Shown: one piece after another, positions 25,202-33,473 of the stretch
How the letters are laid out: the number at the start of each line of letters is the position of its first letter
Position numbering within the stretch: the stretch's first letter is position 1
Source of the DNA: Arthrobacter sp. FW305-BF8
GTDB taxonomy: Bacteria > Actinomycetota > Actinomycetes > Actinomycetales > Micrococcaceae
Assembly: GCF_021789315.1 (NCBI RefSeq)
Contig: NZ_CP084561.1
Span: 3,162,001 to 3,226,000, forward strand
Reading direction: 5' to 3'
DNA length: 64,000 nucleotides
Notes under the pieces: generated by a model
Seen by the model: only the letters and a program-made list of their open reading frames with translations
What the model was told of the DNA's origin: nothing
Databases searched by the model: none
Position numbers and translations under genes: made by a program

Positions 25202-26300
25202 TTCCTGGGACGAATCCGACGTCCGGATCCGGCCGAACAAAAAAGGTTCCCGGCCCCGAACGAAGGACCGCCCCAGCCACGAGGACGCCGTGACCGGACG
25301 GATCATCACCGTTGACCGGGGGCGGTACACAGCTGTCGTCGGCGAGGACTCGGGCAACGAGCGGACGGTCATCGCCGCCCGCGCCCGGGAACTCCGCCGC
25401 TCCCCCGTGGTGGCCGGAGACTTCGTGTCCCTCGTTGGCGATGTGTCCGGCGAGCCGGACACGCTTGCCCGGCTCGTGAAAATCCAGGACCGCAAAACCC
25501 TGCTGCGCCGCAGCGCCGATGACACCGATCCCGTGGAGCGGGCTGTTGTGGCCAACGCGGACCAGCTGGTGGTGGTAGTCGCTGCTGCCAACCCGGAACC
25601 CCGCACCGGGTTCATTGACCGCGCCCTGGTGGCAGCCTACGACGCCGGGATCGAACCGCTGCTGCTGGTCACCAAGGCGGACGTCAAGGACCCCACCGGG
25701 CTGCTGGACAACTATCGCCACCTCGACTTTCCGGTCATTATCAGCCGCACCGCCGATTCCGAGGCCGGCGGCATCGACGCCCGGTCCGACGACGGCCTCT
25801 CCGCCCGGCTCGACGTTGTCGCCGTGTCCGAGCTCCGCGCCCACCTGGACGGCAAGGTGACCGTGATGCTGGGCCATTCCGGCGTCGGAAAATCCACCAT
25901 GGTCAACGCCCTGACAGGCGCCGAACGTGCCACCGGCGGCGTCAACGCCGTGACGGGCCGCGGACGGCACACGTCGTCGTCGGCCCTTGCCCTCAAGCTC
26001 GCTGACGCCCCGGCGGGGAGCTGGATCATCGACACGCCGGGCATCCGCTCCTTCGGGCTGGCCCACGTCGACCCGGACCGCATCCTGCACTCCTTCCCCG
26101 ACCTTGAGCCGGGCACCGAGGCCTGCGAACGCGGCTGCAAGCATGACGCCACCGCCGTCAACTGCGGCGTCGATGCATGGGTAGCGGCCGGGCATGCCGG
26201 CCCAACCGGAGCAGCCAGGCTCGCGTCCCTGCGCCGCCTGCTGGGCACCGACCCGCGCATGGAGGCTCAGGAAACCAAGGAACTCGGCAGCGTCGGCTAG
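25185..26300 (+). CDS. rsgA: Ribosome small-subunit-dependent GTPase RsgA
   Basis: Circularly permuted GTPase of about 371 residues that helps 30S maturation. An N-terminal OB domain (TGRIITVDRGRYTAVVG, residues about 36-110) precedes the G domain in permuted order: G4 VTKADV, then G1 LGHSGVGKSTMVNAL, G2 region TGRGRHTSSS, G3 DTPGIRSFGL. The C-terminal zinc site is CERGCKHD...NCGV. GTG 25185 gives VARSTDSWDESDVRIRPNK, the conserved actinobacterial beginning, and overlaps aroA by 17 bp. The open frame begins earlier within aroA but that part is out-of-frame shadow. Confidence 0.94.
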   Translation: MARSTDSWDESDVRIRPNKKGSRPRTKDRPSHEDAVTGRIITVDRGRYTAVVGEDSGNERTVIAARARELRRSPVVAGDFVSLVGDVSGEPDTLARLVKIQDRKTLLRRSADDTDPVERAVVANADQLVVVVAAANPEPRTGFIDRALVAAYDAGIEPLLLVTKADVKDPTGLLDNYRHLDFPVIISRTADSEAGGIDARSDDGLSARLDVVAVSELRAHLDGKVTVMLGHSGVGKSTMVNALTGAERATGGVNAVTGRGRHTSSSALALKLADAPAGSWIIDTPGIRSFGLAHVDPDRILHSFPDLEPGTEACERGCKHDATAVNCGVDAWVAAGHAGPTGAARLASLRRLLGTDPRMEAQETKELGSVG

Positions 26301-26314
26301 CCTCCCGCGGCGCA

Positions 26315-26349
26315 GCCCGGCGGCTGCCTCCCCGCCCCGCCGGGCCTTT
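26315..26349 (+). terminator. Possible terminator after rsgA
   Basis: GCCCGGCGG (26315-26323) pairs with CCGCCGGGC (26337-26345), followed by CTTTG. The U run is short and hisN begins 18 bp later, so it may only attenuate. Confidence 0.4.
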
Positions 26350-26366
26350 GAGGGTAGTTTGGAACC

Positions 26367-27179
26367 ATGACCCAACCCGCTTCAACGTACAACGATGACC
26401 TGCGTCTGGCCCATGTGCTGGCCGATTCCGTGGACGACCAGACCATGAGCCGGTTCAAAGCGCTGGACCTCAAGATCGAGACGAAGCCAGATCTGACGCC
26501 GGTCACCGATGCGGACAAGGCCGCCGAGGAGTCCATCCGCGGCCAGCTGTCCCGTTCCCGTCCCCGTGACGCCGTCCTCGGTGAGGAGTTCGGAAGTTCC
26601 GGCCACGGTTCCCGCCGCTGGATCATCGACCCCATCGACGGCACCAAGAACTTTGTCCGCGGCGTGCCGGTGTGGGCCACGCTGATCGCCCTCGTCGATG
26701 AAGGCGAACCGGTCGTCGGCGTGGTCAGCGCCCCTGCGCTGGGCAAGCGCTGGTGGGCGGCCAAGGGCGCCGGCGCCTACTCCGGCCGTTCCCTCGCGGC
26801 CGCCACGAGGCTCAAGGTATCCAATGTGTCCAGCCTTGCCGACGCGTCACTGTCCTACTCCAGCCTCGGCGGCTGGAAAGACCGCGGAAACCTCGATGAG
26901 TTCCTCCAGCTCACTGAGGAAGTTTGGCGCACCCGGGCCTTTGGCGATTTCTGGTCCTACTGCATGGTGGCCGAAGGGGCCGTGGACATCGCCTGCGAAC
27001 CTGAGCTGAACCTGTACGACATGGCGGCGCTGGTGCCGATTGTGACCGAGGCAGGCGGCCGTTTCACGTCCCTCGAAGGCACGGACGGCCCGTTCGGCGG
27101 CAATGCGCTGGCGACCAACTCGATCCTGCACTCGGAAGTCCTGAAGCGCCTGAACCCGCAGCTGGACGATTTGCTCTAG
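26367..27179 (+). CDS. hisN: Histidinol-phosphatase, inositol monophosphatase family (HisN)
   Basis: A 270-residue Mg2+-dependent phosphatase of the IMPase fold, doing the histidinol-phosphate step in actinobacteria. Metal motifs: VLGEEFG (about 70-76), IIDPIDGTKNFVRG (about 87-100) and the third Asp in LNLYDMAALVPIV; the substrate segment is GDFWSYCMVAEGAVDIA. Its place after aroA-rsgA is a common actinobacterial order and supports HisN over a general inositol phosphatase. A strong hairpin follows the TAG. Confidence 0.9.
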   Translation: MTQPASTYNDDLRLAHVLADSVDDQTMSRFKALDLKIETKPDLTPVTDADKAAEESIRGQLSRSRPRDAVLGEEFGSSGHGSRRWIIDPIDGTKNFVRGVPVWATLIALVDEGEPVVGVVSAPALGKRWWAAKGAGAYSGRSLAAATRLKVSNVSSLADASLSYSSLGGWKDRGNLDEFLQLTEEVWRTRAFGDFWSYCMVAEGAVDIACEPELNLYDMAALVPIVTEAGGRFTSLEGTDGPFGGNALATNSILHSEVLKRLNPQLDDLL

Positions 27180-27217
27180 TTTTGTCCTGCCGCCCTGCGC
27201 CTCTTGTGCTGAATATT

Positions 27218-27260
27218 ACGACGGCGGCCGCCCCCTTCCGTGGGCGGCCGCCGTCGTTTA
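27218..27260 (+). terminator. Terminator after hisN
   Basis: Perfect 16-bp stem, arms 27218-27233 and 27242-27257, eight-base loop, followed by TTATT. It closes the aroA-rsgA-hisN unit. Confidence 0.85.
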
Positions 27261-27356
27261 TTCGGCCACAGGCCCGATATCCGGGCTACGTAATAATCCG
27301 CTTAACATTCCGGACCGGCTTTTTCATCGCCCGTCCGGATGTCCTAGTCTCGTAAC

Positions 27357-27475
27357 AGGTCACGAGTGCCAGCGCTAAACCCCGGTTTGCTGGCCGGCAA
27401 CCCTCCATTCGCGGTGGGGTGCCCCGGGTGACGACCAGGCCGATCCGGAACGGACCCGGCAAGCGCGGATCCCCG
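27357..27475 (+). promoter_or_regulatory. SAM-IV riboswitch
   Basis: The leader of the class V aminotransferase gene contains the SAM-IV pattern: GGTCACGAGTGCCAGCG, GCTGGCCGGCAACCCTCC, CGGTGGGGTGCCCCGGGTG and GACCAGGCC in order. GCCAGC pairs with GCTGGC, ACCCTCC with GGTGGGGT, and GGTCA with TGACGACC closes the element. The CCCCGG segments can form the known pseudoknot. SAM-IV elements are known from actinobacteria and turn sulfur-metabolism genes off when SAM is plentiful. The 3' limit is approximate; CCGG-rich hairpins and the start codon follow. Confidence 0.85.
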
Positions 27476-27505
27476 TCACACGGGGTCCTTTCTCAGTGAG
27501 GTCCC

Positions 27506-28924
27506 ATGACGACTGCAACCATTTCTTCCACCGTATCTTCCGCCGCGGACGCGGCCCTGCTGGACGGCCGGTTCGCCGCCGCAGGCCGCCCCCTGGCAGC
27601 CGTCACCGGCGCAGAAATCCAGGCTCCGCTGATCCAGGGCGGACATGTCCGCTACGCCAACCTCGACTACGGCGCTTCCGCCCCTGCGCTGTCGGTGGTT
27701 TCTGCATACCTCAACGAGATCCTGCCGTATTACGCGAGCGTCCACCGCGGTGCAGGCTACGCCTCGCAGATCAGCACGTCCGTGTACGAGAACGCGCGGG
27801 ACATCGTGCGGGAGTTTGTGGGCGGCCGCGCCGATGATGCCGTCATCTTCACCCGGAACACCACCGACTCCCTCAACCTGCTGGCCGGCTGCCTTCCCGT
27901 GCAGGACCACCACCACACCGGCGAGGTGCTGTACCTGGACATCGAGCACCACGCCAACCTGCTGCCATGGCAGGGCGTGCCGCACCGCAGCGTCGTGGCC
28001 TCGGAGACGCTGGAAGCCACCATCGGCAGCCTGCGCGCCGAACTGGAGCACGGCGATGTCAGCCTCCTCGCCGTGACCGGCGCCTCCAACGTCACCGGCG
28101 AAATCCTTCCCATCCGACGCCTCGCTGGCCTTGCCCATGAATACGGCGCCCGGATCGTGGTGGACGCCGCGCAGCTCGCGCCGCACCGCCGCGTCAACAT
28201 CGCCGCGGACGACGTCGACTACCTCGCCTTCTCCGGCCACAAGCTCTACGCCCCCTTCGGGGCCGGCGTCCTGATCGGCCGCCCCGACTGGCTCGACGCC
28301 GGCACTCCCCACCTCGCCGGCGGCGGCGCCGTGAGCGAGGCCAGGCTCGACGGCGTCAGCTGGGCCACCGGCCCCGCCCGCCACGAGGGCGGCTCACCCA
28401 ACGTGCTCGGCGCAGCCACCCTGGCCCGGGCAACCCAGGTCATCGCTGCCCTGGATCCGCAGGGGTGGCACGCCCATGAGGCGGCCATCCGGTCCTTCCT
28501 CATCGAGGGGCTGGGCAAGATCGACGGTGTCACCGTCCACCAGATCTTCGCCGACAGCGACCCGGACGACGCCATCGGTGTGGTCAACTTCTCCGTGGAG
28601 GGCTACGACGCCGGCCTGGTGGCCGCCTACCTGTCGGCCGAACACGGCGTGGGCCTGCGCGATGGCCGCTTCTGCGCGCACCCGCTGCTGAAGCGCCTCG
28701 GCCTGCCGTCCGGATCCCTGCGCGCCAGCTTCGGCGTGGGCTCACGGCTCGAGGACGCCCAGCGACTGCTCGCCGGCATCGAGGAACTCCGCCGCTCCGG
28801 CCTCGGCTGGGACTACGTGGTGGACGCCGGACGCTGGGTCCCGGCGAACGACACCCGCACCTACCCGGAGTGGGCACCCAACACCCCCGGCACCGCGGGC
28901 GCCGCACCCTGCGCGCAGGACTAG
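27506..28924 (+). CDS. Class V aminotransferase-fold PLP enzyme, cysteine-desulfurase-like
   Basis: A 472-residue fold-type I PLP enzyme of the class V group (cysteine desulfurase/CsdA-like). The PLP lysine lies in AFSGHKLYAPFGAGVLIG (about residue 250); RNTTDSLNLLAG and VVDAAQLAPHR are cofactor contacts. The loop DGRFCAHPLLKRLG near residue 388 places a Cys where SufS-type enzymes carry the catalytic Cys. A 45-residue N-terminal segment and a C-terminal Pro/Gly tail exceed usual desulfurases. No SufU, IscU or other cluster gene lies next to it. Control by a SAM-IV riboswitch indicates a role in sulfur amino-acid supply or sulfur mobilisation. The ATG at 27506 has GTGAGG upstream. The substrate is not established. 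Confidence 0.85.
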   Translation: MTTATISSTVSSAADAALLDGRFAAAGRPLAAVTGAEIQAPLIQGGHVRYANLDYGASAPALSVVSAYLNEILPYYASVHRGAGYASQISTSVYENARDIVREFVGGRADDAVIFTRNTTDSLNLLAGCLPVQDHHHTGEVLYLDIEHHANLLPWQGVPHRSVVASETLEATIGSLRAELEHGDVSLLAVTGASNVTGEILPIRRLAGLAHEYGARIVVDAAQLAPHRRVNIAADDVDYLAFSGHKLYAPFGAGVLIGRPDWLDAGTPHLAGGGAVSEARLDGVSWATGPARHEGGSPNVLGAATLARATQVIAALDPQGWHAHEAAIRSFLIEGLGKIDGVTVHQIFADSDPDDAIGVVNFSVEGYDAGLVAAYLSAEHGVGLRDGRFCAHPLLKRLGLPSGSLRASFGVGSRLEDAQRLLAGIEELRRSGLGWDYVVDAGRWVPANDTRTYPEWAPNTPGTAGAAPCAQD

Positions 28925-29028
28925 CCCCCGCCCCGGACATAGGCGCGCCACCCCGGACTGCTACGGCAGCGGTCCCCGTGCGGTAAATTCGAAAGGTAAT
29001 TTTCGACGTCGGGCTAAGGAGACTGCGC

Positions 29029-29802
29029 GTGGCACGGGGCGGTCCCAAACTTCATCACGGGCGGCGGCAGGAGCTTGGGCAGAGCTTCCAGGACGGCGGC
29101 GAGCACTACCACCGCGTCCGTCCCGGCTACCCTGCTGATTCCGCGGACTGGCTCATTCCGGCGGGGGCCCGCACGGCCGCAGACATCGGCGCCGGAACCG
29201 GCAAATTCACGGCACTGCTGGTGGAACGCGGGCTGAGCGTCAGCGCGGTGGATCCTTCCGTGGACATGCTGGAGCAGCTCAGCCGTGTCTTTGGAAACAG
29301 TGCCTACCCCGCGGTGCAGGCTCTGGAAGGGACCGCCGAGGCAACCGGACTGCCCGAGGCGGCGTTCGACGTCGTCAGCGTTGCCCAGGCATGGCACTGG
29401 TGCGACCCGCTGCTGGCCAGCACCGAGATTTCCCGGATCCTCAAGCCGCACGGGGTGCTGGGCCTCATCTGGAACCAGCTGGACACATCCGTTCCTTGGG
29501 TACACCGGCTGTCCCGCATCATGCACGCGGGCGACGTCCACAAACCCGACTTCCGCCCCAAAATCGGCCCCGAATTCACGTCCCTGGAAAGCCACCTGAC
29601 GCAGTGGGAGGATCCGGTCACCCCGGACGACATCCTCGAACTGGCCAAGTCCCGCAGCTATTACCTCGCGGCCAACGACGCCACCCGCGCCAAGGTGACC
29701 GGCAACCTGACCTGGTACCTGCACGAACACCTCGGGCATGCCGAGGGCGAACTGCTGCAGCTCCCCTACCTCACCCAGACCTGGCGGGCTGTCAGGGCGT
29801 AA
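29029..29802 (+). CDS. Class I SAM-dependent methyltransferase
   Basis: A 257-residue methyltransferase of the class I Rossmann type. Motif I is TAADIGAGTGKFTALLVERG (first 19 residues about 45-63), the acidic end of strand 2 is VSAVDPSVDMLEQL, and post-motif VVSVAQAWHWCDP resembles ubiquinone/SAM methyltransferases of the Methyltransf_11 group. GTG 29029 follows AAGGAG at nine bases. It stands alone between the desulfurase-like gene and mntR; the substrate is unknown. Confidence 0.88.
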   Translation: MARGGPKLHHGRRQELGQSFQDGGEHYHRVRPGYPADSADWLIPAGARTAADIGAGTGKFTALLVERGLSVSAVDPSVDMLEQLSRVFGNSAYPAVQALEGTAEATGLPEAAFDVVSVAQAWHWCDPLLASTEISRILKPHGVLGLIWNQLDTSVPWVHRLSRIMHAGDVHKPDFRPKIGPEFTSLESHLTQWEDPVTPDDILELAKSRSYYLAANDATRAKVTGNLTWYLHEHLGHAEGELLQLPYLTQTWRAVRA

Positions 29803-29833
29803 CGCCCCGGTGGCAGCAGGTAGGCTTGAAGCT

Positions 29834-30547
29834 GTGAAGACCAGTACGCCCTCCTCCTCAATCGAGGACTACGTTAAGGTCATCTATTCCTTCACGGAAT
29901 GGCAGGACAAGCCCATCACGTCCACCCAGCTTGCACAGCGCCTCGGCGTGGCCAATTCCTCGGTCTCCGAGATGGTTCGCAAGCTCAAGGACCAGGGCCT
30001 GGTCCTGCACAAGCCGTACAGCGCCATTACGCTCACGCCCCAGGGAGTCCGGCTTGCCCTCTCCATGGTCCGGCGGCACCGGCTCATTGAGACGTACCTG
30101 GTCACGGACCTCGGGTACAGCTGGGACGAAGTCCACGACGAGGCCGAACAGCTGGAACATGCGGTCTCGGACACGTTCATTGAGAGGCTGGCAGCCCGGC
30201 TGGGCAACCCGTCCAGGGACCCCCACGGCGATCCCATCCCCTCGGCCGACGGTTCCGTCCGGATGCCGTCCGCCCACCGGATGATCGAGCTCGACGACGG
30301 CCACACCGGCAGGATCACCCGGATCAGCGACGAGAACCCGGAGCTGCTGCGCTACCTTGCCGCCGAAAAGATCAACCTCGACGCCGATGTCGAGGTGCGC
30401 GGCCGCAAGCCCTTCGGCGGCGCGCTGGTTGTCCGCATCGGCTCCCCCGGGACCAGCCGCGACGTCGACCTCGCCGACGAAGTGGCCTCCGCGCTCTGGA
30501 TCCACAGCGACTCCGCACATCCCGGCTGCCGCATGGCCGGCCTGTAG
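29834..30547 (+). CDS. DtxR/MntR-family metal-dependent regulator
   Basis: A 237-residue metalloregulator: N-terminal winged helix (TSTQLAQRLGVANSSVSEMVRKL, in two parts, residues about 25-50), then the metal-binding/dimer domain (VRRHRLIETYLVTDLGYSWDEVHDEAE) and a C-terminal FeoA/SH3-like domain with GGALVVRIG. Ligands HRLIE and EVHDEAE are those of the DtxR group. The GTG at 29834 begins KTSTPSSSIEDYVK, where the family begins. The downstream neighbours are crcB genes only, so its regulon may be elsewhere; Mn versus Fe cannot be decided from sequence. Confidence 0.88.
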   Translation: MKTSTPSSSIEDYVKVIYSFTEWQDKPITSTQLAQRLGVANSSVSEMVRKLKDQGLVLHKPYSAITLTPQGVRLALSMVRRHRLIETYLVTDLGYSWDEVHDEAEQLEHAVSDTFIERLAARLGNPSRDPHGDPIPSADGSVRMPSAHRMIELDDGHTGRITRISDENPELLRYLAAEKINLDADVEVRGRKPFGGALVVRIGSPGTSRDVDLADEVASALWIHSDSAHPGCRMAGL

Positions 30548-30553
30548 GCACTG

Positions 30554-31024
30554 GTGCGGTCTCCCCTGGCCGGCAGCACCGGCGCCGGCCCCACGACGGG
30601 CTACGGGTGGCGGGTCTGGACGGCCGTGGCCGCCGGCGGCCTGCTCGGCACCGAACTCCGGTACGGGCTGGGCCTGCTGTTCCCCGACCAGGCGGGAGAG
30701 CTGCCGTGGGCCACGCTGGGCATTAACCTCGTCGGCAGCTTCGTGCTGGCAGCCCTCACCACCATCTGGATCACGCGGCCGCAGACCGCGTTCTGGCTCC
30801 GTGCGGCAATCGGGCCGGGCGTGCTGGGCTCCTTCACCACCTTCTCCGCCGTCGTATTTTCCACTGACCAGCTGACCCGCAGCGGGCTGCCCGGCCCGGG
30901 CCTTATCTACCTCGGACTCTCCGTCCTGCTGGGGCTGGCGGCGGCTGCCGCCGGATGGCGGACGGGCAGGGTACTCGGCGCGCCCCGCGCCTTCCGCGGC
31001 GCTCCTCGTGGTGCTGGACAGTGA
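30554..31024 (+). CDS. crcB: Fluoride efflux channel CrcB/Fluc, subunit 1
   Basis: A 156-residue Fluc/CrcB protein with four membrane segments, exporting F-. Signatures: GGLLGTELRYGLGLL, LGINLVGSFVLAAL (the Asn of TM2) and GPGVLGSFTTFSAVVF (the TM3 break with Phe residues). A 20-residue N-terminal extension and basic tail are present. It begins six bases after mntR and is followed by a second copy, an arrangement typical of actinobacteria that make heterodimeric Fluc channels. Confidence 0.93.
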   Translation: MRSPLAGSTGAGPTTGYGWRVWTAVAAGGLLGTELRYGLGLLFPDQAGELPWATLGINLVGSFVLAALTTIWITRPQTAFWLRAAIGPGVLGSFTTFSAVVFSTDQLTRSGLPGPGLIYLGLSVLLGLAAAAAGWRTGRVLGAPRAFRGAPRGAGQ

Positions 31025-31386
31025 CGGCGCTCCTCGTGGGTCTTTTCGGTATCGCCGGAGCCCTTCTCCGGTTCGCCGTGGATGGCTGGCTGGCCGGCTT
31101 CCCGTCGCCGCGGCGGCACTGGCCCTGGGCTACCCTGCTGGTCAACGTGGCCGGCTCGTTCGTGATCGGGCTGTCCGTGGGCGCCGCAGCGGTGTTCGGC
31201 CCCGAATGGCACTCTGCCCTGGCCACCGGGTTCGCCGGCGGCCTGACCACGTTCAGTTCCTGGACCACTGCGACGGTGCGGCTGGCCAGCGAACGGCGCT
31301 ACCTCGCCGCCGCCGCCAACATCCTCGCCAACTTGGTGCTTGGGCTGGCTGCTGCCGCGGCGGGAATCGCGGTCAACGGCGGCTAG
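31021..31386 (+). CDS. crcB: Fluoride efflux channel CrcB/Fluc, subunit 2
   Basis: A 121-residue Fluc subunit. The GTG at 31021 overlaps the TGA of the first copy (GTGA), so subunits are made together. Signatures: FGIAGALLRFAVDG, LLVNVAGSFVIGLS and TGFAGGLTTFSSWTTATVR. A longer frame reaching 30955 would run through the first gene's tail and is a shadow. Overlaps the end of the convergent MFS gene by 14 bp. Confidence 0.92.
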   Translation: MTALLVGLFGIAGALLRFAVDGWLAGFPSPRRHWPWATLLVNVAGSFVIGLSVGAAAVFGPEWHSALATGFAGGLTTFSSWTTATVRLASERRYLAAAANILANLVLGLAAAAAGIAVNGG

Positions 31387-32761
31387 CGGGCACCGGGTTG
31401 CGGATTCCGACGGCGGAGCAGGCGGCACCCAGCAACAGCAGCGCCGCGGTGGCCAGCAGCGCGCGGTGCAGGCCCGGCGTCGTCAGATCGGGACCGACGA
31501 TGAAGCCCGCAAAGGCGATGCAGACCAGGCCTGCGATCCTCGAAACAGCATTGTTGACCGCTGACCCCACCCCGGCCTGCTTCTCAAGGACTGATCCCAG
31601 GATGGCCGCCGTCAGGGGTGCCACCGTCATGGATAGGCCGAGGCCAAAGACCACCTGCCCGGGCAGGACCTGGGTCCAGTAATTCAGGGGGCCGCCAACG
31701 GACAGCGTCAGCAGGAATCCGGCCGCACACAGCACCGGACCGGCGGTCATGAACCACCGCGGCCCGTACTTGCCGGCCAGGCCGCCAAAGAACGATGCCA
31801 GCAGCATCAGGATCACCGTCGAGGGCAGCAGTGCCAGGCCGGCGGTGGTCGCCTTCATGCCGCCGACCTGCTGGATATAGATACCCAGCACAAAGAACCC
31901 GAGGGAAAAGCCGCCGTAGATCGCGGCGGTGGCGATGTTGCCCCAGCCGAAGTTCCGGACCGTGAACATGCCCAGGGGCAGGAGCGGCGCGGCCGTCCGG
32001 GATTCATGGATGAGGAACAGCACCGTGGCCGCGAGGCCCGCCGCCAGCGGCAGCCAGACCTGCGGACTGCCCCAGCCCGCAGTCCCCTGCTCGATCAGCG
32101 CGTACACTGGTCCGCCAAGCGCGATGACGGCCAGGAGCGCCCCGGCAACATCGATGCTGCCGGCCGGGCCCGGGACGGCGTCGGCCTTGCGCAGCCTGGC
32201 CAGCACGGGCCAGATGACCGCCGCCGGCAGGACGTTGACGAAGAAGATGACCCGCCACGAGAGCAGGTCCACTGATACGCCGCCGATCAAGGGGGCCACG
32301 ATGGCGGCGGCGCTGGTCCACGCCGACCATTTGCCGATGGCCGCCCCCTGGGCGCCGCTGTCGAAGTGGCTGACGATCAGGGCGAGCGAACTGGGCACCA
32401 AGAGTGCTCCGGCCACTCCCTGAAGACCGCGGCTGACCACCAGCATTTCACCGGTCCATGCTGCCCCGCAGAGGACCGAGGTGAGGGCAAACCCGCCCAG
32501 CCCCCACTGCAGGACACGCGCCCGTCCGAAATGGTCCGAGAGCGAGCCGGCCGCCAGAATGAGCGCCCCGAGCGTCAGGAGGTAGGCATCCACTACCCAC
32601 TGCTGGACGCGGAGGCCGCCGCCGAGTTCCCTGCCGATGGCGGGCAGCGCCAGGCTGACCACGAAGCTGTCGAGGATCGCCATGAAAGACGCCACGATCG
32701 CGACAGCCAGCACCTGCCGCTGCAGGCGCGTGGGCGCGGTGGTCTGGCTGGCATCGCTCAT
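31373..32761 (-). CDS. MFS transporter, DHA2 (14-segment) drug-efflux type
   Basis: A 462-residue major facilitator with about 14 hydrophobic segments, expected to export drugs or other toxic compounds by proton antiport. Motif A is SLSDHFGRARVL (loop 2-3), motif C is in IVAPLIGGVSVDLLSWRVIFFVN, and the start FMAILDSFVVSLALPAIGREL carries the DHA2 D1 motif (LDxTxVNVALP-like). A 462-residue length is on the short side for DHA2. It shares its upstream region with the divergent small gene; no TetR-type regulator is adjacent. Confidence 0.88.
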   Translation of the reverse strand: MSDASQTTAPTRLQRQVLAVAIVASFMAILDSFVVSLALPAIGRELGGGLRVQQWVVDAYLLTLGALILAAGSLSDHFGRARVLQWGLGGFALTSVLCGAAWTGEMLVVSRGLQGVAGALLVPSSLALIVSHFDSGAQGAAIGKWSAWTSAAAIVAPLIGGVSVDLLSWRVIFFVNVLPAAVIWPVLARLRKADAVPGPAGSIDVAGALLAVIALGGPVYALIEQGTAGWGSPQVWLPLAAGLAATVLFLIHESRTAAPLLPLGMFTVRNFGWGNIATAAIYGGFSLGFFVLGIYIQQVGGMKATTAGLALLPSTVILMLLASFFGGLAGKYGPRWFMTAGPVLCAAGFLLTLSVGGPLNYWTQVLPGQVVFGLGLSMTVAPLTAAILGSVLEKQAGVGSAVNNAVSRIAGLVCIAFAGFIVGPDLTTPGLHRALLATAALLLLGAACSAVGIRNPVPASRR

Positions 32762-32783
32762 GACTTACCGTATCGTGGACTGG

Positions 32784-33146
32784 ATGATCAGCAGACGTGA
32801 TGCGGCAATTGCCCTGGATGTACCACTGGAAATGGCGCAGCGCCACGGCATTCCCAAGCTTCTGACCGAAGCCCAGCTGGGCGAACTGCTGGACAATCCG
32901 CCTGCGTGGCTCGTCCAGTCCCGCGCCAACCGGACAGGGAAGCGGCCGGTGTGGGTGCACCTCGTCTGCGCGGTCTGCGGTTACGAGGAGGCGGCACGGC
33001 CAAAGAAGTGGTGGCCGGAGTTCACGTACGTCGTGTGCGACCATCACCGCCCGTCCGAGGTCCCCCCGCCCACGTCCGGATACGTACGGAGCGAGTTCGA
33101 CGGCGTGGGCACCAGGTTTGTGGGAATCGCCGACGTCACGGGTTGA
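32784..33146 (+). CDS. Conserved small protein with a CxxC pair, function unknown
   Basis: A 120-residue soluble protein. The N-terminal part (ISRRDAAIALDVPLEMAQRHG) looks like a small helix-turn-helix-like region, followed by LGELLDNPPAWLVQSRANR and then LVCAVCGYEEAARPKKWW and CDHHRPSE. The cysteines CAVC...CDHH could bind one zinc. ATG 32784 is preferred; an earlier ATG at 32760 overlaps the divergent MFS start. I do not recognise the family. It may be DNA-binding. Confidence 0.7.
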   Translation: MISRRDAAIALDVPLEMAQRHGIPKLLTEAQLGELLDNPPAWLVQSRANRTGKRPVWVHLVCAVCGYEEAARPKKWWPEFTYVVCDHHRPSEVPPPTSGYVRSEFDGVGTRFVGIADVTG

Positions 33147-33237
33147 CGGGTGATCCGGGCAGTTACATTCGGGCTGAAACAGGCGTAATTTACGTAGGGA
33201 GGGGCACCCTCCTGCCCCTCGGACGAGGGAGCACGCC

Positions 33238-33372
33238 ATGCCGGACAAATCGCCGCACCAGCAACAGCAGAAAAAAGCAGGCAAGACCATCAAGCAGAAA
33301 CGCGCAGACAAGAAGGCCAAGGCCCCGCATGAGGGAGCAGTGGACCCCGTAGCGCATCTGAAGAAACGCTGA
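33238..33372 (+). CDS. Small Lys-rich protein, 44 residues, function unknown
   Basis: ATG 33238 follows GAGGGA; the product begins MPDKSPHQQQQKKAGKTIK and ends HLKKR. It is very basic, lacks membrane segments and ends before a clear terminator, so it looks like a real gene. Similar short Lys/Gln-rich proteins occur in Arthrobacter relatives. Nucleic-acid or ribosome binding is possible but unproven. Confidence 0.7.
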   Translation: MPDKSPHQQQQKKAGKTIKQKRADKKAKAPHEGAVDPVAHLKKR

Positions 33373-33393
33373 TTGCCCAACCACCGCCGGACA

Positions 33394-33426
33394 GGGGTGG
33401 CCAGAATTCCCTGGCCACCCCGTTTA
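33394..33426 (+). terminator. Terminator after the 44-residue gene
   Basis: GGGGTGGCCAG (33394-33404) and CTGGCCACCCC (33411-33421) form a perfect 11-bp stem with loop AATTCC, followed by GTTTA. Confidence 0.8.
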
Positions 33427-33473
33427 GTGTCCGGCTCCTGAGTCAGTGCCCAGGCTGTGTATCCGCGGCCCGC

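Noticed and set aside
30554..30700. Fluoride riboswitch before crcB
   Set aside because: Only six bases separate the mntR stop and crcB start, so there is no room for an aptamer; none was seen inside the end of mntR.
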